Positions 26,640 through 38,819 of a stretch of DNA of 64,000 nucleotides are shown here, piece by piece. This stretch comes from Ciona savignyi. Its lineage: Eukaryota > Chordata > Ascidiacea > Phlebobranchia > Cionidae. Below the pieces are notes generated by a model, which searched no databases, was not told where the DNA came from, and worked only from the letters and a program-made list of their open reading frames with translations. Position 1 is the first letter of the stretch. Each line of letters begins with the position of its first letter. The translations under genes were made by a program, and so were the position numbers. Where the stretch lies: contig CH003217.1 of the NCBI GenBank assembly GCA_000149265.1, positions 715,014 to 779,013 on the forward strand, read 5' to 3'.

Positions 26640-27690
26640 AAATGACAAATTGCCGATATATTGCAGGTACGTGTGCTTTTGTAATGCACGGGGGCTCGTT
26701 TGTTTTGTTATGATTTGATACACTTTTATATATGTCTTTTACATATTTTTCTACACATTTTCTACACTTTTAACAAAACTATTTTATACAATTTTAATAC
26801 ACTGTTTTACGCCTTTTGTTTGTTCCCTTTTATTTAACACGTAGTTTACACCCTTTGCACCTTTTATTCATTTAATCATTTTTATCTTGCCTGCTTATTT
26901 TAACACGCACCATTTTATCTCTCGGAAATTTTAAGTGATTACCGCTCGCTGCTGTGCCAATTTACGTGCTCGTGATGTCCTCGAATTTATGTGGCCAAAA
27001 ATCAATTCTCTCTGGCTTTTAAACTGTGCAGATTTATTTTTAATTGCTGATCTTTTTATTAGTCTTATTTGTCTTTTGTAAGTAGTAGTATTTTTATAAA
27101 GCGAAAACGTTGCAAGCCCTTGTAATTGGTCCAACGGTAGGCCGTTAAGACAGCGTCGTGAGAAACCCTAAAAATCCTGTAACAAATTGGCGATCCTGCC
27201 AGGACGCTGTTACCGCAACATCTATACTAGGGCTTGCAGCAGAGAGAGAAATTCCCCGATTCTATGTGATTTGTCTGTTTTATAGTGCTTTTAAATGGCT
27301 TTTAATTTTTTGATGTCGCCGCCTGTTTATACGCCTGGACAAAATATCGGCGATTTTATTGAAATATTTTCTTTGTACTGCGATGGCATAAACGCCATCG
27401 AAGACGTCCGGCGCCATATGTTTCTAACGGCTATGTATGCTGATTTGAGATGACAGATTCAAGAAAACGATAACTCGCCAGACGACAGGGTATGGACGAG
27501 AGAACAACTGATTTTGTATACGCGGTTAAATCAATGGGTGATTTAGCGTACACCGAGCCGAATGAAACTAAAGACGAGGTATCGTACCTCGTATTAGTCG
27601 ATGGCCTCAAAGACAGGCAGCTAGCCCAACCCATACCCGCGAGTATAAATTACCAGCAAGAGTTTTGGGCCGCCTCTGAAGTGATTCCCT
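26640..27690 (+). mobile_element. Gypsy-like LTR retrotransposon remnant (LTR, primer-binding region, partial gag)
   Basis: A T-rich LTR-like segment ends ...CCTGTAACA at about 27188. It is followed by AATTGGCGATCCTGCCAGGA, the layout seen just after the 5' LTR of many Gypsy-group elements. About 100 bases later a gag-like frame begins (MSPPVYTPGQNIGDF, then a short stretch to ADLR) and is ended by a stop near 27453. Coding-like sequence continues in other frames to about 27680 with more stops. There is no protease, RT or second LTR. The left LTR end is not defined, and a fragment of the DR1 repeat precedes it (26581-26640). The element sits at the junction between duplicated blocks A and B and abuts the start of block B. 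Confidence 0.6.
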
Positions 27691-28194
27691 TAAACAATGT
27701 TACAAACAAATTCTCTATTTTACCTTACAGTTACCAATGTTAAATGGTAGCACTAGCTTATTCATTTTACGGGTCCACTTCTTAAACGAGATCAGTTTTT
27801 ACATTTTATCTGAGTAACGCTATTGACAACCATGCTGTGCGGCTATAACTTAGTCACGGTCAGGCGGGTAGTAATGTAATTACGATCAACGATTTATTAT
27901 TTTCCCAAAAACCCAGTTAAACCGTTTTAGAATGACGATGATTTAATAGCAACCAGTGTTTCCTGTAAAATACTTTAATAACTTGGAAATTTATTAGTTT
28001 CATCTTACAGAAAAAAAAGCTAAATAAAACTATAATAAAAACAGCATGTATAATCCAATTACTTCTAGTTTTTATTTTGTCAACTAAAATACAAACTTTT
28101 CTACATGCAATAAAATAGTGTAAAGTTCACGTAGCCTAAATATAATTTTAGAAAATGCTGTTAAACAATTAATTCATGTTTTGTTTGTTTTGTA

Positions 28195-31100
28195 GAAAAT
28201 GTGTATCATTGCAATGAAGAAATAGAGAGAAAACTAGAGAGTGTCAACCACGTGTTTAACCACCACTATTTGTAAAACACCTGTTGTATACCCTATATTC
28301 ATGCTACAGGGTCCCTAACTACAATTTGTATTTTATACACTGAGGATGTAGTTTTTGTTTCTGCAAGCATAAACGCATGGGTCCCATAGTTAACATACCA
28401 AACTTATATTCCATGTTAAGGTAAATAAAGAATAAACGTCTTAAATTTATGAACATTTCACCAAAAATGTTTTAAATTATAGCTTCTTTTCAAGCGCTGT
28501 AGTAAAATAAAGCTAAATTCCAAAACAGCCCGATTTAGTTTTTCGTTGTTTCAGGGAATTCTCCTGGGATTAGTAGATAAGTTTCTGTTTTTACATAAGT
28601 GGGCCATGTTATGTAACAATTCTTAAAGTTTTAATCTGTTTTGTCGACTTCTTGTTGGAGATGTCAGTGCGATCTGGCATGCCTGTCACAATCATAGTTC
28701 AGGAGCATAACTTCGTTTTCATGGAAATTAACCTAAGTAAATGTTTTCTTTTTTGAATTGGCACAGAGTGTCTAATGTTTTAACATTTTACCGACATTTT
28801 AGGGAATTCCCCTATATTCATTACTCAAATTTTTGGTTTCTGCATATTTAGACCATGTTGTCTTACAAATGTCCAATTTTCATTGCGATTTCATTACTCC
28901 TTTTGGAAGATGTCAGGGCGACATGGAATCCTGGTAACAAACATGATTTGAGAACATATCCCATTTTTTGGGTATTTCCCTAGGTTATTTTATTATTTCT
29001 TTTAAGTGTTAAATCAGTGACTAATGCACTTACATTCCACCAAATCTGATTCAAATTGTAGCGTCCGTTTAAGCGCTATGCCCAAAATAGGCTATTTATA
29101 TAGAAAAAAATACCGTTGTGGTTTTTAACGTCTAAGGGGAATTCCCCTAGATTCATCACCCGAAATTTCGGTTTCCGCATATCTATACTATGTGCGCTAA
29201 CAAATTTCAAAATTTTATTGCAATTCCATTACTTTTTCTAGTAGATGTCGGAGCCACATGCCATGCCTGTCACAATCATGATTTGAGAACAAAATCTTAT
29301 TTTTTCGGGTATTTCCTTAGGTAATGTTTTCATTTCTCTTAAGTGTTATATCATTGGCTAATGTTTTTCTTACATTTTACCAAATCTAATTAAAATTGGA
29401 GTAGCCGATTAAACGCCATGCGCAAAAAAAAACTAAATTTTTAGAAAAAAATACCGTTTTGGTATTTAACCTCTCAGGGGAATTCCCCTGGGTATATCAC
29501 CCAAAATTTTGGTTTCTGCATATCTAGACCATGTGCGCTTACAAATGTCAAAGTTTTATTGCAATTCCATTACCCCTTCTGGTAGATGTCGAAGCCACAA
29601 GCCATGACTGGCACAATTGATTTGAGAACAAAATCGTATTTTTTAGGGTATTTCCCTAGGTAATTTTTTGATTTCTTTTAAAGTTTGTATCATTGGCTAA
29701 TGTTCTTACAATTTACCAAATCTAATTAAAATTGGAGTAGCCGATCAATCGCTATGGCCAAAAAAGTTACCTTTTTTAAAAAAAGTACCGTTTTGGTTTT
29801 TCACCTCTCAGGGGAATTCCCCAAATTAAATTACCCAAAATTTTGGTTTCTGCATATCTAGACTATGTGCACTAACAAATGTTAAAGTTTTATTGCGATT
29901 CCATAACCCCTTCTGGTAGATGTTGGAGCCACAAGCCATGACTGTCAAACCTTTGACGAAAAAAAAAAAGAAAAAAAAAAACGGACAAAAACAATATGTG
30001 TCTCATTTTTCCAAATGGGACCCATAATAAGGAGAAATTCAAGAACTAAAATATGGTAAAAAGATGGTTAGATAGGCTTGTTTGCTATTTTTTTTTCTGG
30101 TAATATTATATTTCAAATATGTAAAATAGGAGAATGTTTCACGCTCTATGGAGACCTTTACATTTCTATCCATTCGATACAGAAATATTAAAAAGTGAAT
30201 GTAGTCTGATATTGTAGTTATTGGGTAGTCACCAACGAGAATTATCTGCATTTATTAAATTTACCTATAAGCCTCGTTATTTCAAGGTTGCCCAACTGTG
30301 CTTTACATTTTTCCTCGAGCAAATCAAGTGACGGATTACATTCGATATCGTTCATATGTCCCTCGGCTTTCGGCTGCCACCGTTTGCATGTGGTTTCGAA
30401 CCTCTAGCTTCAGCGACGCTTGTTTGCTAAGCTATGCAACCACAAATTCTCGCAATAATGAAATGATGATTATGCTAAAGAATTCAAGGATTTTCGACTT
30501 CTTTGTTGATAATTACAAAGTAAAACGATTTGTAACCTTGGATATGACGAATAAATGGGTAAGAATACGATAATGTTTCTTATATTTTTTCATCAAAAAT
30601 TTTCTTTTAATACATTTGGAAAATTTTTTCTTGATACAAGTATTAAAATATATTATGATATATAAAACCCTGTAAAATACCCCGTTTAAATTCCTTCGCC
30701 ATTCCCCGCATATTTTTTTTCGATTTTTATTACTCATTAGACCCACATGTGCGTTTGGTTTTCAACAAAAACATCACAAGTTGGAATGTACATCAATGGT
30801 ACCAGCGTAGGGAGTTTCCCGTACATTGGTGGCGTAATGCGAGGTGGAGGATCGATGATATTCGGTCAAGAACAAGACCGAGTGGATGCTAAGAGTTTGG
30901 ACGCAGTGCAGTCTTTTAGGTAAGAACAACATTGCTTATCCTAATAAATATCCTAATCGGTTACACCGTTAAAACGTATAGGCCATCATATGAAAAGCAA
31001 TGAATGCATTATAGCAGACGTCGCCTGAACCAAGTGGATTTAATGCGTTAAGCTAACGCTGTGGAAACGTTTTAGGTATATGAAACACATTGCAATAGCT

Positions 31101-31579
31101 CTCGATTCCCTACATGCAATAGGAAGCAATTTGATGATTATTTGTGTGATAACATCCCCGGAATTTTTGTAGACAGAGAATAAAAAAGAATTATGTATAA
31201 AAAATCATTTTTATTTGAAACCAAAGTGTGACAACTTGGACATCAATTTCAATTAAAATCTATATATTGCGATTGGGTATTCTGGTGGTTACTAACTTGA
31301 TCTTTTCAAAATGACGACAAAGGGTTCACTCAATGGTGTCCCTTTGATCAGCACATTACAGAGATGAAACACTTGTTGAAGTTTACCCGTCTCTTTTTTT
31401 ATTACAGCGGACAGATTATGAGCCCAATAATTTGGCCTCGTGTTCTCAACGAATCGGAAATTCATAGCGTCACATACCGCTGCCTTTGCCCACGTGATCA
31501 AGTAATGACGTCAACCATTGACAAACTTGAGCTGTTCGGTGCATCAGAATACTCAATGTCCAAATGTATTATTTTGTGA
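28195..31579 (+). pseudogene. Pentraxin B: 5'-truncated pentraxin with intact domain exons
   Basis: The three pentraxin-domain exons are open and in phase: 30287-30558, 30741-30919 and 31408-31579 (TGA). All have the same lengths as in pentraxin A and keep the VCMWFRT / HMCVWF Cys pair, RNNE and GQEQD. The upstream half is ruined. Exon 1 (signal peptide) is absent, replaced by gag sequence. Exon 2 (collagen-like) is deleted. Exon 3 is split by an insertion of about 1.8 kb (remnants 28195-28245 and about 30030-30054). Without a signal peptide this copy should not give a secreted protein unless a new 5' exon is used. The clean domain suggests recent loss, or a rescued transcript. I call it a probable pseudogene. 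Confidence 0.75.
28246..30029. mobile_element. Insertion with internal tandem repeats (about 336-base unit) splitting pentraxin B exon 3
   Basis: Compared with block A, about 1.78 kb is inserted within the charged-helix exon. Inside are four to five imperfect head-to-tail units of about 336 bases. Each starts near a palindrome of the form GGGGAATTCCCC (about 28552, 28799, 29136, 29477, 29812) and contains 'tggtttctgcatatctagac', 'gtagatgtcg' and 'ccatgcctgtcacaat'. The ends read 'gcatgggtcccatag' on the left and 'aatgggacccataat' on the right, after an A-rich run at 29957-29980, so they are roughly inverted. There is no coding capacity. Relatives lie at 32137-32838 (opposite strand), 44450-44680 and about 60480-60620. 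Probably a non-autonomous transposon; the class is unknown. Confidence 0.75.
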
Positions 31580-32136
31580 ATAATTCACCTAAATCATTGC
31601 GTGATCTAAACAAACTTAAAAACTCGATGATGTTTTTATCACTTTGGATTAACCTATTAAAAATGGAAAGAGGACACATATCTAATTTACAGATTTGTCA
31701 TCGCCAAGTATTGGGTATAACAAGATTTTTAAGCAGGTTGTTACTCTCAGGTATTCTAACTTGCATGTTAATAGTTTTAACGAACTTTAATTTTACGAGA
31801 AAGGAGAAAGATGGAAAATTGGAATACAAATAAAAAAGATGCGAACACCCCAGTACTATCTCTAAACATTTTCAGGGAAATCTCCAGAAATTCAATTCTT
31901 GTGAAACTACGGATTAGTTTTTATTTACGCCTAATAAAAAAAGGAAAGAACACGCCCAATTGGGTTGCATCTTCTAGGGGTGTTTGCTAATATGGCGTGG
32001 ATCTGCAGGGGTAATTTTTTTAGTAATTTGAGCAAGGATAATTCTCCGGTGACCCAACAATTTAGGCATGGCGCCGTTTTGCGAATTTTAACGCGAATTA
32101 TTTTTAAACCGTCGATATTTTGGGACCAACAAGTAT

Positions 32137-32838
32137 TAATTACAAATTATAATAAAAGTTAAGGCGACTATATACTTAAAGTCACTACAGAAATCACTTA
32201 AAATATAAAATGTATAAGCGAATATAATACACCACTATAACGTATACAAAACGGCTTAACACTTAACACCAACACAGTTAAAAAAAGATTCAAATATACC
32301 ACACCCAGCATGAAGCTTTTTCCGAAAAATTCCTCAACACTCAAACCAAAAAACAAGTTAACTGAAATGTTAGTTAACCTTATCATAGGTGTTAACAAAT
32401 TTGTATTTTATTTGCAATTGTAAATTTAAACAGTATTTTTTTCTAAAAAAATAGCTTTTTGGGGCATAGCGCTTGAACAGCTGCTTTAATTTTAATCAGA
32501 TCTGCTATCAATTAGCAGAAACAAAATAATTACCTGGGGAAATACCCTAAAAATGAAAATTTACTCTTAAATCATGTTTGTGACAGGCATGGCTTGTGGT
32601 CCCGATATTTATCAGAAGGGGTAATTGAATCGCAATGAAACTTTGTCATTTTTTCGAAAACATGGCCTAAATATGCANNNNNNNNNNNNNNNNNNNNNNN
32701 NNNNNNNNNNNNNNNNNNNNNNNNNNNNNNNNNNNNNNNNNNNNNNNNNNNNNNNNNNNNNNNNNNNNNNNNNNNNNAAAACTATATCGAACGCTTTCAG
32801 GAATTTAGCTTTATTTCTTTATATCCCTAAATTAACAA
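32137..32838 (-). mobile_element. Second copy of the tandem-repeat element, containing the assembly gap
   Basis: Block A is continuous across this point ('gaccaacaagtaagatgc'); block B is interrupted. The inserted DNA includes, on the minus strand, 'ggtatttccccaggtaat', 'catgcctgtcacaaacatg' and 'gccatgttttcg', all matching the repeat unit at 28246-30029. One hundred Ns (32678-32777) fall within it, consistent with an assembler failing in tandem repeats. The true length is therefore unknown. Confidence 0.7.
32678..32777. other. Assembly gap of 100 Ns
   Basis: Exactly 100 undetermined bases, a conventional placeholder for a gap of unknown size. It lies in the insertion of repeat sequence within block B. 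Confidence 1.
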
Positions 32839-34396
32839 GATGCTTTATTTTAAAACACGCGTGGTGGAATATTCGTCTTTTAACAAATGCCGTGTAAATG
32901 TAACAAAGTAACAAAATATTTCTGGAAATACGCTAAATATAACTATTTTTGTTGGAAAGAGTATCTAACAAGTATTTGACTTAGGAGCTTTTGAAATCAG
33001 GTTGAAAGTTTTATAACCTATCTAAGATGAAATAGATTTGCTTTTTATTTGAATTGTGGTAAATACTCCAACGAAACATTTCACAGTCTTCGCAAAATTT
33101 GACGTAATATTTAAAAAAATGCAATTAGCATATTTTTTAACCCGCCATTATACAAGTAATATTATATTAACGGTTGTAGATGTATACAAATTTAAACCAT
33201 ATGTATACAACTTTAGATATACTTTTTTATTGCACAGCAAAAAGAAATTTGGTTTGGTAATTACATTACTTCATGCTTGCAGAAACGAAACTATAGCAGC
33301 CCGGTTGAACCTTTCTGAAATGTTACATAACATGGACATTACGTGTAACAATCTGACAATAGCATATAATATATTGTGTAATGAACATGAATAACAAGGT
33401 CCTTTTTTTACCTCAGGGAACAATTACAACTTGGTTGCCAGAAAACCTAAACAGCTAATGCAAGAAACTGCAAAAATTGCCAAAGGTACACATTTTTAAC
33501 TAGGGCTGAAACGATATGAGTGAGAGCCCTTTTTAGTGAGGTCAGTTTGCATTGGAGAGATAAAAAGAAGAATTGGTTAAACGCTACCTAAAGCTTGCGC
33601 TCATATTTTCAGACGCTTATGTCTTCTTTGTCAGTTACGTCTGCATGTTTCAGTAGATCAAAGATCTCCTTTGCGAGGCCGACAATGAGATATCTAAGAA
33701 TTCCGTTGCGAGACAAACACCGTAAATCAGCAAAGACTCGAAATTTCGAGTGCTATTGTTTGCTTCAAACTAGATGTGGATAGTTAGAGACACCGGTGTT
33801 CAAAAGACATTTCTTAAAAAAAAGTTTTCATGGCTAAAATATTTGTTACGACAGCGTTCCCTACACTTCATGTACTCTTATCAGACTAAACAGAGCACTA
33901 AACCAGCAACGGTTCGAGCATCTGTTTCCGGGAATATAAATTTCTTTGACCTGAAAAATCCAGGTAATTGCATTGGAAGATCGTTCTACGGGAAAGCGAA
34001 TTATAAAAACCTATGTCGTGTGGTCAGTCAATTAACGAGAAAGTGTTTGACCAACTGTCACCTCCATTCTATGAGAATGATACATTTCACATTTAATCTT
34101 TATAAATGCGAGGTCACTAAAGCTAAAAATTGTTCGGTTCTGTGAATTTGTCCTACTTTGCCGTATAAGCCTATAGACCGACTTTATATGGTACAAATCT
34201 GCAATTTTGTTAAACCAAAAATTTTCAAAAACTTTTTTTATACGAAAATTTTAAAATGTAACCAAGCACTGGATAACAAGTATAACGTGAACAAAGTAAG
34301 TTTTGTGTATTGTTACCAATAATACATTTTAACTTGCATGTTTTGCCTGGCACACAACAAGTCGGCAAAAATGCTAGATTATGCTTTTAAAATTAA

Positions 34397-37300
34397 TCAG
34401 AATTCTAAATTCCGTCCATTGATAGCTTGTGCCCATTTTGGTCGCCTCTGGTAAGTGCAAATACGGTCAAGTTTCGAACCGAATTTTTTCTCGAAAATTT
34501 GTCGATAGAATAGCTCTTCCTTTGTTCGTGGTGTATTGTGGGTGTATGATTGACTAACTCGAGCGAACTCATCGTTGGTTATCTGATAGAGGTTTATTTC
34601 GAATTATTATTAAATCCACATTTATCCCCGTGAATGGGAAAACGAAAGGGTCGTTATCACACGGGTAATTATGTAATTACATCGTGCCCATTGTCGTGTT
34701 GCACGAGCTGTTTAATTGACTAGGTTCAGGCAATTTCCGCTATATGCCTTGCCCCAGAACACAACCGACATCTAGCGACGAGTTTCGAATCTTAAACACT
34801 TCGGCCAATATTTAAGCCTGTTTAAAAAGACAGATAAAGACTATTAAGTAGCGAAATACATAACAGAAACATTTTGACTGTGCATACTTGCATTATTAAA
34901 TGGTGCGTTGTTTGTGGTATAGAATTATACAAAGAATCAGAGATAATGACAGGGGCGCGGCCGTTTGTTATTCACCCCGCGTTTTGATCATTTGCGTCTT
35001 TGAGCAAGGCAGAAAGAATACTTTACCTGCACGTTGATTACACCGAACATAACTGTTCCTTAAATGATTATAAAGAAAAATATTTATATCTCCCTTTTAA
35101 ATAAAATTCTATATATTTTTACCAGGCCTTCGAGATGTTGCTGGAGTTGTTCAAACCACGAGGTTCCCTCCTCGCCAACTCCTATGCTAAACCCTTCTTT
35201 TTTTCGCCACAATGTGGTGTTAGGTATCAAATTCAATCCAGCAAAGGCAGCACGTAATAAATACTTTTCAATGCCATTCTGTCATGGTACATTAAATTTC
35301 AGATTAATACGAGTCTCGTGAAAGTATAAGCAATGACACCTTCGGGGCTCTCATATCAACCGGTAAATTCAGGTAATAAGAAGTGAACGCATGGTCGAGA
35401 AAGGGAGCTCGTATTTCCAATCCGTGTGCTGCAGTGCATCGATCAATTCGTAAAACGTCGTACATATAAATCTGTTGAAGCTGTCGCCTGACAAGCAGAT
35501 CTCATTAAAATGACACAATATTTTTATATTTTACACACTGTAAGTGCTTTAGTAATTCGCACGGTATAATCAGACTATTGTTCTTAATATAACGACTTTA
35601 TCATTTTTCCATTCCTTTGTATAAAAATAAGTGTACAATCTTGGTTCTCAGTATCTTACATGCTCTCTTTGTGCCCATCTTCTGGGGTTGGCTGTTCAAG
35701 AAAGTGCAAATAACCTTGCGCTACTTCGTCCGCTCCTTCTCCCGTCATTATCAAGATGTTATCTGTGTTTCGGCTGATGTGTTGACAGAGAATATACATT
35801 GCTGCAAAAGGGTTAAAAAGTATTTACATAAAGGTCGCAAGAAATTAAAAAGGATTTAATTTCACTCACGAACAGAAGACTGAATAACGAGCATATCGTA
35901 AGTTTCTAAAGATAAAATAACACTTTCCACTGCCTTGATTCCCTCCTCAAGGGTGAAGGCAATTTCGTGGTGTTCGCTGCCTATGTGACGTGCTACCTGG
36001 AAATTCGTAAATTGGGCGCTTTTTAGCAGTTAATTTAGTGACAAAACGGTTAAAATTATCATATTGCCTACCAGCAACGTAAAAACACCCAATTTTCCGT
36101 GGTCCAATGGATTCGATGTTGGATCATTCAAAAGCACTTTTATACGATAGAAAAGTATAGTCTTTAGACGTAAAACAAGAGAGTTGCAGGTTTTTAACTG
36201 TTTTTGTCCGATGGAATAGCTTGTTGGATTTGTGCATCGCTTTTCAGCGGAATGGTTGCAGGTTTGAAACTGGTCCCTAGCTAGTGGGTTGTGTCCATGG
36301 GCAATGTAATTACCGGACATTGCCCTAACCCAGTGGATCAATGTGTTTTGGCAAATTGAAGGAACATATTATAAATACACAAAACACTCTATTAGCTCCA
36401 TCTATTTGTACGGATGGCTTGAACAAGTATGTGTTTTACTGTTAGTCGAAATAAGTTCAAACAAAATTAGCCGAAATCTGGCTGGCTGTGTCTTATGCGA
36501 CAAGGCGCCTTACCGCATTGCATTAACTTCAGTAACCCTACGCAATAAATTTAGCGAACCAGCTGAAATTACATTATTTTATTGACATTTACCTTTCGAG
36601 CAGCTATTGCGTCTGTGCTATCACTGTTCATTCCGATTGTAAATGTCTGCAAAGGTTCAGCCACCCCATGTTCTTTTAATTTCTGTGCGGTTAGTGCAGC
36701 AACCACAGACGAATCGAGGCCACCTGAAATACAAGAAGGATTTTGTCGCTGCTACACAATGAAGATAAAATTACCTGATAACAAGCTTCCGACTCGTCTA
36801 CTTCCCATCAAACGTTTATCCACTGCTCTGCTGAAGAGATATCGAATATTTTGCTTTACGGTTTCTTCTTCCAACCCTGGCAAAAGGAATAAAAGCTTTA
36901 AGGCGTTGGTATACCAATGAACCTTATGTATTTTAAGTATTATTTCGGCAAAAAGACGAATATGATAAATTAAAATAACAATTAAAAAATAACGAAATCA
37001 CCAAATACATTAAAGTATTTATTAACGATAAAAATGGTGTGCGTGTAATTGAAATGATAAAAACTGATTCACGTAGTCGTATTTAGCCTTGGTAAAGTAC
37101 CGGCAATCGTTATAACATGAATAATCATCAGAATAATGTGTTCTTATAGGTAAATAAAGAAAGCCATTTCCAAGTATTTCTGAGTGTTTAATGTATAAAC
37201 ATTTTTTTACATTTGTACCGTGTTCTAATTCAAGCCGTTGGTACTGAAGATATGCAGGCGGTTCATCTATTCGGTGAAATTTGGTGGAAGTTGATGGAAT

Positions 37301-38819
37301 AACCTTTCCATTTTTCATAATATCGCAAAACATGTAATGGCCTGGTGGAAAATGGCGAATGTCCCCTTTAACCGGAAGTTCACACAAACCTGTGTAAGGA
37401 ACTCAAAAAATAAATACTCGTGCTATCTAAGCCAGGCTCTCACACACACATACGCACGAGTCGTTGTACATGTGTTCGTTTCATTAAAGTGAGTGTACGC
37501 GACAGTAAAAATTTCCTCTATTTAAAACTCGATTAAACAGTACGGTCGTCAAAGGAATCGCAGATTTTTTGTTTATGAAATACTATTCAGCCAAAGTGAA
37601 ATTCTAGTCCGAGATGTATAGATTCGCGCTGATGTTGGAAAAGTAACATGCGAGTGATGATCACCTATCCCGCTGTTGCGAATACTGCAATTTTGTAAAA
37701 TACATTGAAAAAAAACCCTACCACCGTTAGACTGTCAACAGTTTTCTACATTTCGTTACAAACATTAACACTGATATTTATATAATCAAAATTTACCTTT
37801 CATTTCGGAGCATGCACCCAACACTCCTGACTTTGTGGTGACGTAATACAAAGGTCGAACTCCGTAGCTGTCACGTGAGAGCATGATGCAGTTTTGTTTG
37901 GTGTCGATCACAATGAATGCGAAAACTCCGTCCAAAAGCTGGCTTGCTCTCTACAAAACGATGTTTCAATTGCTACAGGCATAAGTGAAATTTCATGATA
38001 TTTTGCATTTTTGCTATTTTTTAACTTTTTTTTTCAATCGTTTAATAAGTGTTTGATTCGGTGGTTAAAATTCGAACCCATATATTGAAATCTTTTATTA
38101 TTGTTGATCCACTATTCGAAATTGTAACTAATTTTATATCTTAACCTAAAATACTTATTCCCAACCGATGCTCTTACAGGTTAAGCATATCTGACAGGTA
38201 CGGAGCTTATAAATAACATCTCGAAAGAATATAGGTCATCTTACCTCTCCGCCAAACTCGTTGTATAAATGAAGAATCACCTCGCAATCGCAATCCGTTT
38301 GAAATAAATAGTCGAACTCCTTTTGTAACTGTTTAGAATACAAACTTTTAAAAATCATTTGTTTTGCCATTACTACAGTCTTACCGTCTTGTAGTTGTAA
38401 ATCTCTCCATTGCACAAAAGCGTCAAATGTGGGTACTTTTTCAAAATCATCGGCTAAGTGTATAAGTTTTTAAGATAATCAAAATTGAATGCAAGGGCTA
38501 ACGCTAATTGTAGACAAACCTGTTAAATATTTCTATGGATTGGCGAGCTTATAATGAAGCTAGCTAATATTTAATTGAACAACATAACCGGTTCGTATTG
38601 GGTACTGATTTAACGGATTGTTACATTATCTCAGCGTACCTGCATTCCGCCAATACCACCAACCACGTGTAATCGGTGAAATGCCACCATACTGTTTTTC
38701 AATCCTTCCAAGTTGTTTATTTGAAAGCTATCTGGTCCGCGGTGAGCCACTTTCAACGCTTCTTTGCATTTCACCAAATCGCTACAATCACACCCGAACA
38801 ACGCCCAAATTCCACACAT
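34397..38819 (-). CDS. ASNS: Asparagine synthetase (glutamine-hydrolysing), copy B
   Basis: Twelve coding exons mirror copy A: 38640-38819, 38385-38453, 38245-38328, 37797-37950, 37219-37389, 36775-36876, 36593-36723, 35870-35996, 35660-35801, 35340-35487, 35123-35278, 34397-34582. Total 1650 bases, 549 aa, all phases consistent and no internal stop found. It keeps MCGIW, HRGPDSF, NGEIYN, SGGLDSS and GEGADE. Like A it has Gln in place of the conserved Arg at about residue 336 (codon 35880-35882). The exon 10 donor is GTGTCA, where A and C have GTAACA or similar, a weaker site. Intron 3 lacks about 540 bases kept in A and C, and a likely trans-splice AG upstream of the ATG is lost. Probably functional, with possibly altered splicing or expression. 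Confidence 0.9.
34605..34820 (+). repeat. DR1 repeat in intron 11 of asparagine synthetase B
   Basis: This DR1 copy corresponds to 20505-20710 in block A, including 'tttatccccgtgaatggg', 'cacacgggtaatta' and 'tgttgcacgagctgttt'. It is a shared ancestral insertion. Confidence 0.65.
36185..36400 (-). repeat. DR1 repeat in intron 7 of asparagine synthetase B
   Basis: This copy corresponds to 22085-22300 in block A, with 'gggttgtgtccatgggcaat' and 'acattgccctaacccagtgg' on the plus strand. Confidence 0.6.

Larger units (their letters stand above)
31580..34396. other. Intergenic region between pentraxin B and asparagine synthetase B
   Basis: This is the duplicate of 18290-20292, enlarged by an insertion at 32137-32838 that contains the assembly gap. 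No gene is supported. The short frames seen here correspond to those rejected in block A. Confidence 0.5.

Noticed and set aside
27492-27743. Plus-strand frame at the block junction as a new gene
   Set aside because: It is an out-of-frame reading of gag-like retroelement sequence running into the duplicated pentraxin intron.
28246-30029. Regularly spaced repeats as a CRISPR array
   Set aside because: Units are about 336 bases, AT-rich and diverged, and the genome is eukaryotic with spliced genes; this is a transposon-type tandem array.
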